Positions 1 to 9,015 of a stretch of DNA of 64,000 nt are shown piece after piece. The first letter of the stretch is position 1. Every line of letters begins with the position of its first letter. Under the pieces are notes generated by a model. The model did no database searches. It saw only the letters and a list, made by a program, of their open reading frames with translations, and was not told where the DNA came from. The DNA is from Bacteroidota bacterium (GTDB lineage: Bacteria; Bacteroidota; Bacteroidia; Bacteroidales; JACABE01). The position numbers were made by a program, and so were the translations under genes. The stretch covers positions 35,549 to 99,548 of the forward strand of contig JACABE010000011.1 in NCBI GenBank assembly GCA_013377005.1, given 5' to 3'.

Positions 1-1
1 T

Positions 2-538
2 AGACGCTACCATTATGGAACAGATATCAATCTTGAAACAGGAGATAGTGTTTTAAGTGCTTTTGATGGAAGAGTTAGAATTACTAAACTTAGTAGTTCA
101 TACGGGTATGTGATTGTAATACGCCATTTAAATGGCGTAGAGACCTTATATGCACATCTATCTCAAATAAATGTAACAAATGATCAATTGGTTAAAGCAG
201 GAGAATTAATAGGGTTAGGTGGTAACACAGGTCATTCTCATGGTAGTCACCTTCATTTTGAAATAAGATATTTAGGTGCTCCAATTAATCCAGAAGATAT
301 TATTGATTTTGGAAAAGGACAATTAATTTCTGATAAACTTTTTTTAACAGCTTATCATTTTAGATATCAAAGAGAAATTGCTAAACTAAAAGAAGCTTGT
401 TTCCATAAAGTTAAAAGTGGCGAGTCTTTGGGCTCAATAGCAAGAAAATATCACACTACCACAAAAACCCTAAGAAAATTAAATCGCTTAAAAACATCTT
501 CATTAATTAGAACTGGTGTGAAAATAAGAGTGAGATAG
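2..538 (+). CDS. M23-family metallopeptidase with C-terminal LysM domain (5' end outside window)
   Basis: The frame is open from base 2, so the gene starts before the window; the first ATG (110) is internal. The M23 lysostaphin-like fold is recognisable. The first zinc-ligand motif HYGTD (HxxxD) is coded at about 11-25 and the second, HLHFE, at about 248-262, with YAHLS between them. These endopeptidases cut peptide cross-links of peptidoglycan in the periplasm or act as non-catalytic activators; here both ligand motifs are present, so activity is plausible. The last 45 residues (HKVKSGESLGSIARKY...LNRL) form one LysM peptidoglycan-binding module. The usual order in Bacteroidota is signal peptide, M23, LysM. 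The gene is convergent with the next one. Confidence 0.9.
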   Translation, partial: RRYHYGTDINLETGDSVLSAFDGRVRITKLSSSYGYVIVIRHLNGVETLYAHLSQINVTNDQLVKAGELIGLGGNTGHSHGSHLHFEIRYLGAPINPEDIIDFGKGQLISDKLFLTAYHFRYQREIAKLKEACFHKVKSGESLGSIARKYHTTTKTLRKLNRLKTSSLIRTGVKIRVR

Positions 539-578
539 TTAAATTTAATAGTGCCTCTTAATTTCAAAAAATCTGTTT

Positions 579-1547
579 TTATTTCGGTGTGTATAAATTA
601 TGTTCAGGTTCTCTTTTAGAACGATCTATACTAGAAGGCTTTGAATGATTACGTGCATCAACATCCTCAATAAAATCCCATTTTCCATTTTCATAAATAA
701 ATGCATCGTATATGTTAGTTTCAGGAACATAAAATTGTTTTTGGCCTTCTAAAGATGGACTTAAAGGAACCAATCTATCAAAAAGTATCATTGAGCTTTT
801 TATACTTACCATCTCAAATCTTTTGCCATTTTTAGGTTTCTTAAATCTTACTTTTTCTTGATATTCTTGATTGTCATATTTCAAATTCATAATTGCCTTT
901 GCCGAATATTCAAAAATAATACGCTTTGGTTTATCTTTTCCTCTTTTAAAAATGCTAGCACCAAAAATTGGCTTATTTCCGGCACGAAAACTTAGAACTT
1001 CTATTAATTTCTTAAATGACATACCATTATTGCCATTCCATCCGAGTAAAGTATAGTAATCAACATCCTTATTCTGAGTATGAATTATTTTATAATACAA
1101 TGCTCCATACCAATTATTTGCATCAAGAATTTGAAGTTCAGGAGCAATAATATCATTTGATTTATCAGTTAATTTTAAAATATCGTATTTCTTTTTATTT
1201 TCATTATACAATTGAATAAATGCATAATAATCAAATGTCCCATCTAATTTTGCAATTACCCAATTAAATAATTTAAATCTTTTATCAGGAGAAATTAATC
1301 GTGCAATGGTTTTGATTGAATCAAAAGGATAATCAAATGACTTTTTTTTGTTAAGAGCATCTTCCAATAATTCTATAAATTTTTCATTGGCTTCAAATTT
1401 AACTCTTTCATTTTCACCATTTCGCATAATGTCCCCTAAAAGTGCAAGAGAATCTTCGTATTCACCAAAAGTTTCTCTCCCTTGCGAAAACGATAGTTTA
1501 GCAAAAATAGTAGTAATAATAATTATAATTAAAATGCTCTTTTTCAA
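579..1547 (-). CDS. Secreted hypothetical protein, 322 aa
   Basis: I do not recognise a characterised family with confidence. The N-terminus has a lysine-charged start, a hydrophobic isoleucine-rich core and a likely signal peptidase site around residue 20 (LSFSQG), so the protein is probably exported. The mature part is charged, rich in Lys, Asp and aromatic residues, with no obvious catalytic motif. A promoter-like pair lies upstream on the minus strand (1616-1644). It is transcribed toward the M23 gene and divergently from the acyl-CoA reductase gene. Similar secreted proteins of this size occur in Bacteroidota, but I cannot assign a role. Confidence 0.8.
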   Translation of the reverse strand: MKKSILIIIIITTIFAKLSFSQGRETFGEYEDSLALLGDIMRNGENERVKFEANEKFIELLEDALNKKKSFDYPFDSIKTIARLISPDKRFKLFNWVIAKLDGTFDYYAFIQLYNENKKKYDILKLTDKSNDIIAPELQILDANNWYGALYYKIIHTQNKDVDYYTLLGWNGNNGMSFKKLIEVLSFRAGNKPIFGASIFKRGKDKPKRIIFEYSAKAIMNLKYDNQEYQEKVRFKKPKNGKRFEMVSIKSSMILFDRLVPLSPSLEGQKQFYVPETNIYDAFIYENGKWDFIEDVDARNHSKPSSIDRSKREPEHNLYTPK

Positions 1548-1615
1548 TATTTTTAAATTATTATTTTACAAACTCTAAAACGATGAATTATTATATTTAT
1601 TTTAGCAAACTTTTA

Positions 1616-1644
1616 CAAAGATAATAAAACAATTTATTAAACAA
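1616..1644 (-). promoter_or_regulatory. Bacteroidota-type promoter for the secreted hypothetical gene
   Basis: On the minus strand TTG (1644-1642) is followed after 18 bases by TATCTTTG (1623-1616), an exact match to the TAnnTTTG -7 element. The predicted start is about 60 bases before the 322-aa gene. Inferred from motif and spacing only. Confidence 0.5.
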
Positions 1645-1655
1645 TTATCAGCAGC

Positions 1656-2705
1656 ATGAATCTAACAAAAAGAATAGAGGTATTTGGGAAACTTTCAGAT
1701 TACTTAATTAATTTTCAGATAAATAATATATCAACTAATGATAATCTTAAAAATGCAATTAATTTAGCTTCGCTGCATAATCGTTGGTTTACCATTGATA
1801 ACATTTTCTATGCTATTTCATCAATAGCTAAAAGTATTGAAAAACAATCTGTTGAAGATTGGATTAAAAATTACGACTATCCTGAAAATGTTGAAAATAT
1901 TCAAAAAATTGCTGTAATAATGGCAGGGAATTTACCTTTAGTGGGATTTTTTGATTTCTTTTATGTATTATTATCAGGAAACCATGTAATCGCAAAATTA
2001 TCTTCTGACGATAAATATTTATTACCTGCAATTGTAGATAAACTTATAGAATTTGATGCTGAATTTGCTGAATTAATTACTTTTACAGAAAGTAAACTTA
2101 TAAATTTTGATGCAGTTATTGCAACCGGAAGTAATAATACTGCAAGATACTTTGAATATTATTTTGGGAAATATCCTCATATAATTAGAAAAAACAGAAA
2201 TGGAGTTGCTGTTCTTTCAGGAAATGAAAGCAATAAAGAGTTAACAGCTCTTGGCAATGATATTACCAGATATTTTGGTATGGGCTGTCGAAATGTATCA
2301 AAATTATATTTACCAAAAGACTATAACTTTAACAATATGCTTGAGCTACTATCAGAATTCAAGCATATTCTTGATAGTTCAAAATATTACAATAATTATG
2401 AATACTATAAATCTATCTATCTCATTAATTTGTTACCATTTTATGATAATGGATCTGTTATTCTAAAAGAAGAAAAATTAATATCTTCTCCTATCTCTGT
2501 CATTTATTATGAGTTTTATGATAGTATTGAAGTTTTAAATGAGTATTTAGTTCTGAATAAAGACCAAATTCAATGTATTGTATCTAATAATACTATGATA
2601 TCCAATGCTATTTCGTTTGGTAATGCTCAAACACCTGGTTTGATGGATTATGCTGATGGCGTTGATGTAATGGATTTTTTGTTGACTTTAAATAAGGATA
2701 AATAA
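1656..2705 (+). CDS. Acyl-CoA reductase (LuxC-like)
   Basis: The 349-aa protein matches the LuxC/acyl-CoA reductase family (aldehyde-dehydrogenase-like fold), which reduces acyl-CoA or acyl-enzyme thioesters to aldehyde with NAD(P)H. Visible signatures are the cofactor-side segment IMAGNLPLVGF (about residues 87-97), ATGSNNTARYF, and the nucleophile motif GMGCRNVSK with Cys211. The length fits the Bacteroidota members. The ATG at 1656 follows a purine-rich AT stretch. It stands alone, divergent from the gene to the left and convergent with the NamZ gene, so the physiological substrate is not indicated by context. Confidence 0.88.
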   Translation: MNLTKRIEVFGKLSDYLINFQINNISTNDNLKNAINLASLHNRWFTIDNIFYAISSIAKSIEKQSVEDWIKNYDYPENVENIQKIAVIMAGNLPLVGFFDFFYVLLSGNHVIAKLSSDDKYLLPAIVDKLIEFDAEFAELITFTESKLINFDAVIATGSNNTARYFEYYFGKYPHIIRKNRNGVAVLSGNESNKELTALGNDITRYFGMGCRNVSKLYLPKDYNFNNMLELLSEFKHILDSSKYYNNYEYYKSIYLINLLPFYDNGSVILKEEKLISSPISVIYYEFYDSIEVLNEYLVLNKDQIQCIVSNNTMISNAISFGNAQTPGLMDYADGVDVMDFLLTLNKDK

Positions 2706-2713
2706 TTGTAAAC

Positions 2714-3961
2714 CTATTCAAAATCAGGGTACAATAAATATTTTTTACGTATTGTTTTAAATTTTATTAAATCAGCTTGCCAACTTTTTCTAATTTCTTC
2801 TTCCGTTTTCCCTGCAATGATTTGCTTTCTAAGCATATCTGTGCCTGCTAATTTATCGAAAAATGGAGTAAAAAACTCACTTTTTTCTGAAATTCGCTTG
2901 TATAAATCTATTAGCCAAAATAAATTTAGTTTTCTATTGTTTTTAAGAATATTTATTGAATAGTCACTTAAATCATAACCACAGCATAGTTTATTCTTAA
3001 ATGGAGGCTCAGTACTCATCCCTTTAATTGAAGTAGGAATAAAAGTAAATAAGCAACTATCTAGTTTAGGATGACCTAATATTTGAAAAGGTTTCATAGT
3101 TCCTCTACCAACACTTACTACTGTTCCTTCAAATAAACACAAAGTTGGATATAAATATATAGCACTCATATTTAATAAATTAGGAGAAGGTTTTATGTGG
3201 AGGTTGTAAAAATCTGAATGCTTGTAATTACTTACTGTAATAATTTTTAATTTGCATTGAATTCCGTTTTTGAGCCATTTTTCGCCATTAATCATACTTG
3301 CATATTCACCTATAGTCATGCCATGTACAATAGGAACTGCATGCATACCAACAAAAGAAGAAAACTTCATATCTAACACAGGACCATCTATATAATATCC
3401 ATTTGGATTTGGACGATCCAACAATAACAATTGAATTTTATTTTTAGCACAAGCTTCCATTACATAGTGCAAGGTGGATATATAGGTGTAAAATCTTGCT
3501 CCAACGTCTTGTATATCAAATATAATTGCATCTATTCCCTCTAAATCAACTTTTTTAGGAATTTTATTTTTACCATATAATGATATTACTGGCAAATTTG
3601 TCTTTTTATCAAATGTATTTTGTACAATTTCTCCTGCTTCAGAGTCCCCTCTAAAACCATGTTCAGGACAAAAAACTTTTTTGATACGAATACCTAAGCT
3701 TAATAGACTGTCAACTAAATGTGTAGAGTTAATAACAGAAGTTTGATTGGCAACAACAGCAATATTTTTATTTTTTAAGAACATTAAATATTTATCAGTC
3801 AATTCTGCTGCTGTTTTAATATTTGAATTTTCTATTTGTTTCGTAACAGGAATATATTCTTGAGCTTCAACAATAAATACTGAAAATAAGAGTAAAATAA
3901 TGATAATTTTGGAGTTTAAAAATGCCATTTTAATAAGTTTTAAATAGTATTTTATTGACAA
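2714..3961 (-). CDS. namZ: Exo-beta-N-acetylmuramidase NamZ-like (DUF1343, GH171)
   Basis: DUF1343 family. Characterised members (NamZ of Bacillus and Tannerella) remove terminal MurNAc from peptidoglycan fragments. Visible signatures are ANQTS (71-75), FCPEHGFRGD (97-106), with the Glu of PEHGFRG a conserved active-site acid, DIQDVGARFYTY, LDRPNP and PTLCLFEGT. The N-terminus has a hydrophobic signal segment ending near VEAQ (residue 34). The ATG at residue 12 (MAFLNS) would give a more typical signal peptide than the first ATG, so the true start may be 3928. It ends nine bases from the convergent acyl-CoA reductase gene. The likely role is cell-wall turnover and MurNAc salvage in the periplasm. 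Confidence 0.9.
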   Translation of the reverse strand: MSIKYYLKLIKMAFLNSKIIIILLLFSVFIVEAQEYIPVTKQIENSNIKTAAELTDKYLMFLKNKNIAVVANQTSVINSTHLVDSLLSLGIRIKKVFCPEHGFRGDSEAGEIVQNTFDKKTNLPVISLYGKNKIPKKVDLEGIDAIIFDIQDVGARFYTYISTLHYVMEACAKNKIQLLLLDRPNPNGYYIDGPVLDMKFSSFVGMHAVPIVHGMTIGEYASMINGEKWLKNGIQCKLKIITVSNYKHSDFYNLHIKPSPNLLNMSAIYLYPTLCLFEGTVVSVGRGTMKPFQILGHPKLDSCLFTFIPTSIKGMSTEPPFKNKLCCGYDLSDYSINILKNNRKLNLFWLIDLYKRISEKSEFFTPFFDKLAGTDMLRKQIIAGKTEEEIRKSWQADLIKFKTIRKKYLLYPDFE

Positions 3962-3978
3962 TTTTTCTATTTATTAAG

Positions 3979-3994
3979 TTGCCTTTAAAGGCAA
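3979..3994. repeat. 16-bp perfect palindrome in divergent intergenic region
   Basis: TTGCCTTTAAAGGCAA is self-complementary over its full length. It lies between the divergent namZ-like and permease genes, about 18 bases before the namZ start. It could be an operator or an mRNA hairpin in the namZ leader; no family can be assigned from sequence alone. Confidence 0.5.
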
Positions 3995-4057
3995 TTTAAT
4001 TTGTAATAATTTATATATCATTCATTATCAATTCGCAAATTTTTCTTTAGTTACAAC

Positions 4058-4090
4058 TTTGCCCTATAAGAAAAAAAATATGTAGATTTG
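4058..4090 (+). promoter_or_regulatory. Bacteroidota-type promoter for the permease gene
   Basis: TTTG at 4058-4061 and TAGATTTG at 4083-4090 match the -33/-7 consensus with a 21-base spacer, close to the usual 19-21. The predicted transcription start lies about 15 bases before the TTG start codon at 4113. Confidence 0.6.
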
Positions 4091-4112
4091 TAAAATTATA
4101 AAAAAATCACCA

Positions 4113-5333
4113 TTGAACTTAGAAACTTTTATAGCAAAGCGATTTTTAATCAAAAATAAGAAAAATATTTCACAACCTATCATTCGAGTAGCTATTATAG
4201 GTATTGCTTTGGGGATAGCTGTTATGATTATTGCAGTTGCTACTGTTACGGGATTTCAACAAAAGATTACTGAAAAAGTCATTGGTTTTGGAGGACATAT
4301 CCAAATAGGAAATTTCGATTTGAATAATTCATATGAATCTCTTCCTATTGAAAAAAATAAAATGCTGGAAAATGAATTAAAGAGAATAAATGGCATATCA
4401 CATATACAAGTTTTTGCAAATAAAGCTGGTATGATTAAAACGGATGAGCAAATTCAAGGGTTTATATTAAAAGGTGTGGGGAGCGATTTTGATTGGTCTT
4501 TTATGAAAAAGAATATCGTTCAAGGTCAAATTATTCAGATTAATAATATTGAAAAAACAAATGATGTAATTATTTCCAAGTATTTAGCTGATAAGTTAAA
4601 GCTAAAGTTGAATGACAAATTAAAAACTTATTTTATTGGCGATGATGGTTTACGTGGCAGGCCTTTTTTAATAAAAGGCATTTACGAAACTGGTTTAGAG
4701 GAATTTGACAAGAAATTTGTTTTTGCAGATATAGCTCACATACAAAAGCTCAATAAATGGGATGTAAATAAAATAGATGGATATGAAGTTTTGATCAAAG
4801 ATTTTGACCAATTAGATAAAATTAGTAACGAAGTTTATCAAGCAATTGGTTATAACCTTAATGCCAAAAATATTAAAGAACTCCATCCTGAAATATTTGA
4901 TTGGTTAGGTCTTACTAATATGAATGTTATTGTAATTATTGTGATTATTTCTCTCGTTTCATCTGTGACCATGATTTCTACATTACTTATTCTTATTCTT
5001 GAAAAAACAAATTTAATCGGAATCCTAAAAGCATTGGGTGCCAATAACCTGAATATTCGTAAAATATTTATATATAATGTTTTGTATATTACTTTTCAAG
5101 GAATGCTTTTGGGGAATTTTGTTGCATTAACATTAGGTTTAGTGCAACAAAAATTCGGCATAATGAAACTTGATCAGGCTTCTTATTATGTAAAAACTGT
5201 TCCCATTGCTCTCAATTTATGGCATATTCTTTTAATCAATTTAGGGAGTATTTCCGTTTGTATATTAGCATTGCTTATTCCTTCGTATATTGTTTCTAAG
5301 ATTACTGTGGTAAAAGCGATACGATTTAATTAA
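4113..5333 (+). CDS. ABC transporter permease, LolC/LolE-like (FtsX/MacB fold)
   Basis: The 406-aa protein has the MacB/FtsX-type permease layout: one N-terminal membrane helix (about residues 25-47, IAGIALGIAVMII-like), a large periplasmic domain, then three C-terminal helices (about 275-300, 320-345, 370-395). The N-terminal FIAKRF and the end PSYIVSKITVVKAIRFN resemble LolC/LolE, which pull lipoproteins from the inner membrane for outer-membrane delivery. No ATPase subunit is adjacent, as is common for Bacteroidota lol genes. The reading frame has no ATG near its start; TTG at 4113 fits the family N-terminus and the promoter at 4058-4090. A MacB-like export role is the alternative. Confidence 0.8.
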   Translation: MNLETFIAKRFLIKNKKNISQPIIRVAIIGIALGIAVMIIAVATVTGFQQKITEKVIGFGGHIQIGNFDLNNSYESLPIEKNKMLENELKRINGISHIQVFANKAGMIKTDEQIQGFILKGVGSDFDWSFMKKNIVQGQIIQINNIEKTNDVIISKYLADKLKLKLNDKLKTYFIGDDGLRGRPFLIKGIYETGLEEFDKKFVFADIAHIQKLNKWDVNKIDGYEVLIKDFDQLDKISNEVYQAIGYNLNAKNIKELHPEIFDWLGLTNMNVIVIIVIISLVSSVTMISTLLILILEKTNLIGILKALGANNLNIRKIFIYNVLYITFQGMLLGNFVALTLGLVQQKFGIMKLDQASYYVKTVPIALNLWHILLINLGSISVCILALLIPSYIVSKITVVKAIRFN

Positions 5334-5362
5334 GATTTTGATAATTTGGAAAAATAAATATT

Positions 5363-5654
5363 ATGAAGATAGGATATCTTTTTTTATTAGCCAGTTTAAT
5401 GCAAGTATCAAGAGTTTTATCTCATTGCAACCTTTTATTAAAAGTTGATAATAAAAAATCAGTTAATTTCTTTTTTTTTCGACGATGTATCAACTTTTGC
5501 TTTATTAGCTTTTATGTTTTATCTTATTCCTTTAAAGCAGAAAAAATATCCTAAATTTGAGAAAAATGTGAAAATAATTAATTTATTACTTTATTTAACA
5601 TATTTTTTTAGTGCTATTTTTATTGTTGGGTTAAAATTAGGATATTCTAAATAG
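5363..5654 (+). pseudogene. Small membrane protein interrupted by a frameshift in a T9 run
   Basis: Two short overlapping frames read as one protein if a single T is removed from the nine-T run at 5471-5479. The first frame begins with ATG at 5363 (MKIGYLFLLASL). It would join to FFDDVSTFALLAFMFYLIPL and end at 5654 with FFSAIFIVGLKLGYSK, giving about 96 residues with three hydrophobic segments. I do not recognise the family. The break could be a sequencing error, a real null mutation, or slippage-mediated phase variation or programmed frameshifting. It sits 29 bases after the permease gene and 46 before the next gene, probably in the same transcript. Confidence 0.55.
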
Positions 5655-5700
5655 AAAAATAAATATTATCATATAAATAAAATTAAATCAATAGATTAAA

Positions 5701-6645
5701 ATGTTTTTTCAGCTAAAAGATATCCTCAAAACAGCTTTGCCTTCGGCATTTAAAACGGTAAGATGGTTGCTTAGTTTAATGATTCCTATTTCGCTATTGG
5801 TTACTTTGCTTCAATACTATGGCATTATTAGCTTAGCTGCTAATTTACTGAATCCTTTGTTTTATTATCTTGGTTTATCAGGTCAATGTGCTTTTGTATT
5901 TTTAACCAGTATTTTTCTGAATATTTATTCAGCTATTGCAGTAATTTCAAGTCTTTCACTTTCAATGCGGGAAATTACTATTGTTGCATTGATGTGTTTG
6001 ATTTCGCACAATATGATTATAGAAACTATTATTCAAAGCAAAACGGGTTCATCTGGATTAAAAATGGTATTTATTAGGCTGCTTTCAAGTATTTTTGGTG
6101 CTTTGGTTTTAAATTATTTATTACCTGCCGAAAGTATGAAAGCTTTTACAGTTCAAGTCATTCAAAATCAACATGCAGGTTTGTTATTGGTTATTAAGGA
6201 TTGGGGAATTAAAATGTTTTTTCTGGCACTAAAGGTAGTTTTGTTTGTTTCTGCATTGATGATTCTGCAAAAGGTATTAGAAAAGTCAGGGATTATCGAA
6301 ATCATTTCAAAAGTTCTTTCTCCTCTGCTAAAAATAATGGGATTACCCATTAAAACATCATTTTTGTGGATAGTAGCAAATGTATTGGGCTTGGCTTATG
6401 GCTCAGCAATTATGATAGATGAGTTAGAAAAAGGCAAACTCAGCAAAGAGGAAAATAATTTACTTAATCATCATGTAGCTGTTTCTCATTCTTTGTTAGA
6501 AGACACTTTGCTATTTATGACGATTGGTGTATCAGCCTTTTGGATTACGGTTCCTCGTATATTGATGGCTATTTTTGTAGTGTGGATGTATAAATTCTGG
6601 CAGAAATTAGAAATTAAAAATTTAGCAATACTTCTTCTTCTTTAA
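5701..6645 (+). CDS. Nucleoside-recognition (Gate) domain membrane protein
   Basis: The 314-aa polytopic membrane protein has about eight hydrophobic helices arranged as two similar halves, each with the Gate-domain look (for example NLLNPLFYYLGLSG and KVLSPLLKIMGLP). This architecture is seen in the SpmA/SpmB and YjiH-like nucleoside-recognition proteins and in transporter gates. The substrate is unknown. There are no soluble catalytic motifs. It is probably cotranscribed with the broken small membrane gene just upstream. It is convergent with the TPR gene, leaving a gap of 15 bases. Confidence 0.78.
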   Translation: MFFQLKDILKTALPSAFKTVRWLLSLMIPISLLVTLLQYYGIISLAANLLNPLFYYLGLSGQCAFVFLTSIFLNIYSAIAVISSLSLSMREITIVALMCLISHNMIIETIIQSKTGSSGLKMVFIRLLSSIFGALVLNYLLPAESMKAFTVQVIQNQHAGLLLVIKDWGIKMFFLALKVVLFVSALMILQKVLEKSGIIEIISKVLSPLLKIMGLPIKTSFLWIVANVLGLAYGSAIMIDELEKGKLSKEENNLLNHHVAVSHSLLEDTLLFMTIGVSAFWITVPRILMAIFVVWMYKFWQKLEIKNLAILLLL

Positions 6646-6660
6646 TCTTAAAGACTTCAT

Positions 6661-8598
6661 TTACTTGCAATATTTATATAGCAAACTATAGGCCTCTGCT
6701 ACGCCAAGTTCGCCTGCTTTACTGAAATCAGAACATGCATTTTCTCTATCTCCAATAAATATATACAATAGTCCCCTATTGTAATAAGCCTCTCCATTGG
6801 TTTTGCTAAAATAAATACAGCTGCTATAGTCAACAATAGCACCGCTTATATCGTTTATTGAACTTTTAGCATATGCTCTGTTAAAATATGCATAGCTAAA
6901 CTTCCTGTTTTTTATAATTGAAGTAGAAAATTCTGTAATTGCTAGATTATAGTTATTATTTATGCCTGTAGAAGGTTTGCTTTCTACAAAAGGATTATTG
7001 AATTCAATATTTTCTTCTTGTTCGCCCAATTTAAGATATAGATTTCCTTTTAGAAATGAAGATAAATAAGAAAATTCAGAAGAATCTGGAATTTGTGATA
7101 CAAAATATAAGGCTTCATTATAGTTTTTTAACAAACCTGATAAGATAACGTTCCATAAACAATTACTTACTATGAATATTTTGTTTTTAGGTGAAAGAGA
7201 ATCAAGCAAAGTTTTACTTTCAGCAATATTTCCATAACTTAATTTACTGTCAATATTGTCCATTCTTATTTTAAGATTCACGTTTTTATTCTGATTTAGC
7301 AAATCTATTTGTTCGTTATATTCATTTATTGAATAATTACTATTATCGGGAATTAAAGTATAACTAGCCTTTAGCATAATCTGAAAAGATTTGTATTGAA
7401 GATGTCCTTCACTGGTATCCATAGCTTGAGATTCCGAACGAAAATCAAGTAAAGGTATTAAATATACAGAATCGGATTTGTTGAAATTTAAAGTATCGCT
7501 ACTTGCATTATAGATATAATTAGCAAGTTTTCTGTCTTTTTCAGCATCTGCATAATTTTTGAGTTGCATATAAATGTTGGAACGCAAAATATATGCTTTT
7601 TGAAATTTGGGATACAACTCAATTACCTTGGAGAAATCAGCTAAAGCTCCTCTATAATCAGATAAATATTGTTTTACTATTGCTCGATTGTAATAAGCAT
7701 AAATATTTAAGGGATTTATTTTTATAACATGGTCATAATCATTCATTGCTTCTACATATTTTTCTTTTTCTGCAAATAATGCAGCTCTATTGTAATAACA
7801 AACTGAATGATAAGGGTTAAGTGAAATGACTTTATTGTAATTAAACAATGCTTTCTCGTAATTTTTTTGATTATGATAATACAAAGCAAGATTATAATAA
7901 GCAAGAATATGTGTTGAGTCTTTTGCAATTACAAATTCATAATCTTCTTTAGCTCCAAGTGAGTCTTTATTATTTAATTCGATAAAGCCTCTGATAACAA
8001 ATGAATATAAATTAAATGGAGAAATGCCAATGGATTTGTTAATATTTATTAAGGCTTTATCATATTGCTTCATGTCTATTTCTAATAGACTTTTGTTTAA
8101 ATAAGCATTGCTGTTATTTCCATTCAAAAAGATAGCTGTATTAAAATCATGCATTGCATTTGTTGTATCTTTCAGCACATTATAGAGATACCCACGGGCA
8201 ATATAATAATCGGAATTTGTAACATTGTAACTAATGGCTTTATTAATATCAGTCAAAGCACTATAGAAATCTTTAAAGTCAATTTTTTGAATACAACGGT
8301 AATAATATGCTTTGCTAAAACCTGGATGTAAATTAATAGTTGTAGAAAAATCATTAAATGCACCTATATTATCACCCAGTTCCTTTTTAGCCAATCCTCT
8401 TAAAAAATAAGGCAGATGATTTCCTGTATTTTTTTCAATTTCTTGATTTAATATCAAGATAGCTCCTGTATAATTGCTTTTTAGAATTTCTTCTTCGCCT
8501 TTTTGAATAAGATTTTCTTTGATATATTGTGCTTTTATATTAACAGATATTACTACTAGAATAATGAATAATGTAAATGCAGGTTTTGTAAAATACAT
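6661..8598 (-). CDS. Secreted tetratricopeptide-repeat protein
   Basis: The 645-aa protein begins with a hydrophobic signal segment (about residues 8-24) and then carries about ten TPR units with the characteristic spacing of Y-x-NRA/A-x-x-x-Y/A residues (for example YYNRAALFAEKEKY, YAYYNRAIVKQYLSDY, YILRSNIYMQLKNY). A non-repeat segment at about 355-480 separates a final pair of repeats near the C-terminus (AYYNRGLLYIFIGDR). TPRs are protein-interaction scaffolds; the partner cannot be told from context. A minus-strand promoter-like sequence lies upstream (8690-8723). Confidence 0.88.
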   Translation of the reverse strand: MYFTKPAFTLFIILVVISVNIKAQYIKENLIQKGEEEILKSNYTGAILILNQEIEKNTGNHLPYFLRGLAKKELGDNIGAFNDFSTTINLHPGFSKAYYYRCIQKIDFKDFYSALTDINKAISYNVTNSDYYIARGYLYNVLKDTTNAMHDFNTAIFLNGNNSNAYLNKSLLEIDMKQYDKALININKSIGISPFNLYSFVIRGFIELNNKDSLGAKEDYEFVIAKDSTHILAYYNLALYYHNQKNYEKALFNYNKVISLNPYHSVCYYNRAALFAEKEKYVEAMNDYDHVIKINPLNIYAYYNRAIVKQYLSDYRGALADFSKVIELYPKFQKAYILRSNIYMQLKNYADAEKDRKLANYIYNASSDTLNFNKSDSVYLIPLLDFRSESQAMDTSEGHLQYKSFQIMLKASYTLIPDNSNYSINEYNEQIDLLNQNKNVNLKIRMDNIDSKLSYGNIAESKTLLDSLSPKNKIFIVSNCLWNVILSGLLKNYNEALYFVSQIPDSSEFSYLSSFLKGNLYLKLGEQEENIEFNNPFVESKPSTGINNNYNLAITEFSTSIIKNRKFSYAYFNRAYAKSSINDISGAIVDYSSCIYFSKTNGEAYYNRGLLYIFIGDRENACSDFSKAGELGVAEAYSLLYKYCK

Positions 8599-8689
8599 TT
8601 TATAAATTGTCTATTTTTTTATCAAGTAAAATTTAATTAACTTATTGATAATGCTAACTAAAATCTATATTAAATATTGCATGAAGTTA

Positions 8690-8723
8690 CAAAATTAGAT
8701 AATAATTACTGATATTACTCAAA
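8690..8723 (-). promoter_or_regulatory. Promoter-like sequence for the TPR gene
   Basis: On the minus strand TTTG (8723-8720) is followed after 22 bases by TAATTTTG (8697-8690), an exact TAnnTTTG element. The leader to the TPR start would be about 85 bases. The rest of the 8599-9015 gap is very AT-rich, and I see no gene in it. Confidence 0.42.
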
Positions 8724-9015
8724 TGTTTAAAAAGGAATCTGTTAATTAATCAATGAAAATTTTGAAATTTGATTTTTTTATTTAATTTTGTTATTTACCA
8801 AATTTTTATAGATAAAGAGAGAATACTATAAAAATAGAATATTAAATTAAGAGAAAAATAAAATCATCGAATATATAATCTAATGTTTTCGTTTAGATAT
8901 AATTGATACCTAAAATGGATTTTGGAAAGCATTCTATTTTTATTTAAAGCTTTTAATTTTTTGAATAACATAAGATTTATTTAAGTTTTAATCAATCTAA
9001 AGTTTTAAAAAGCAA

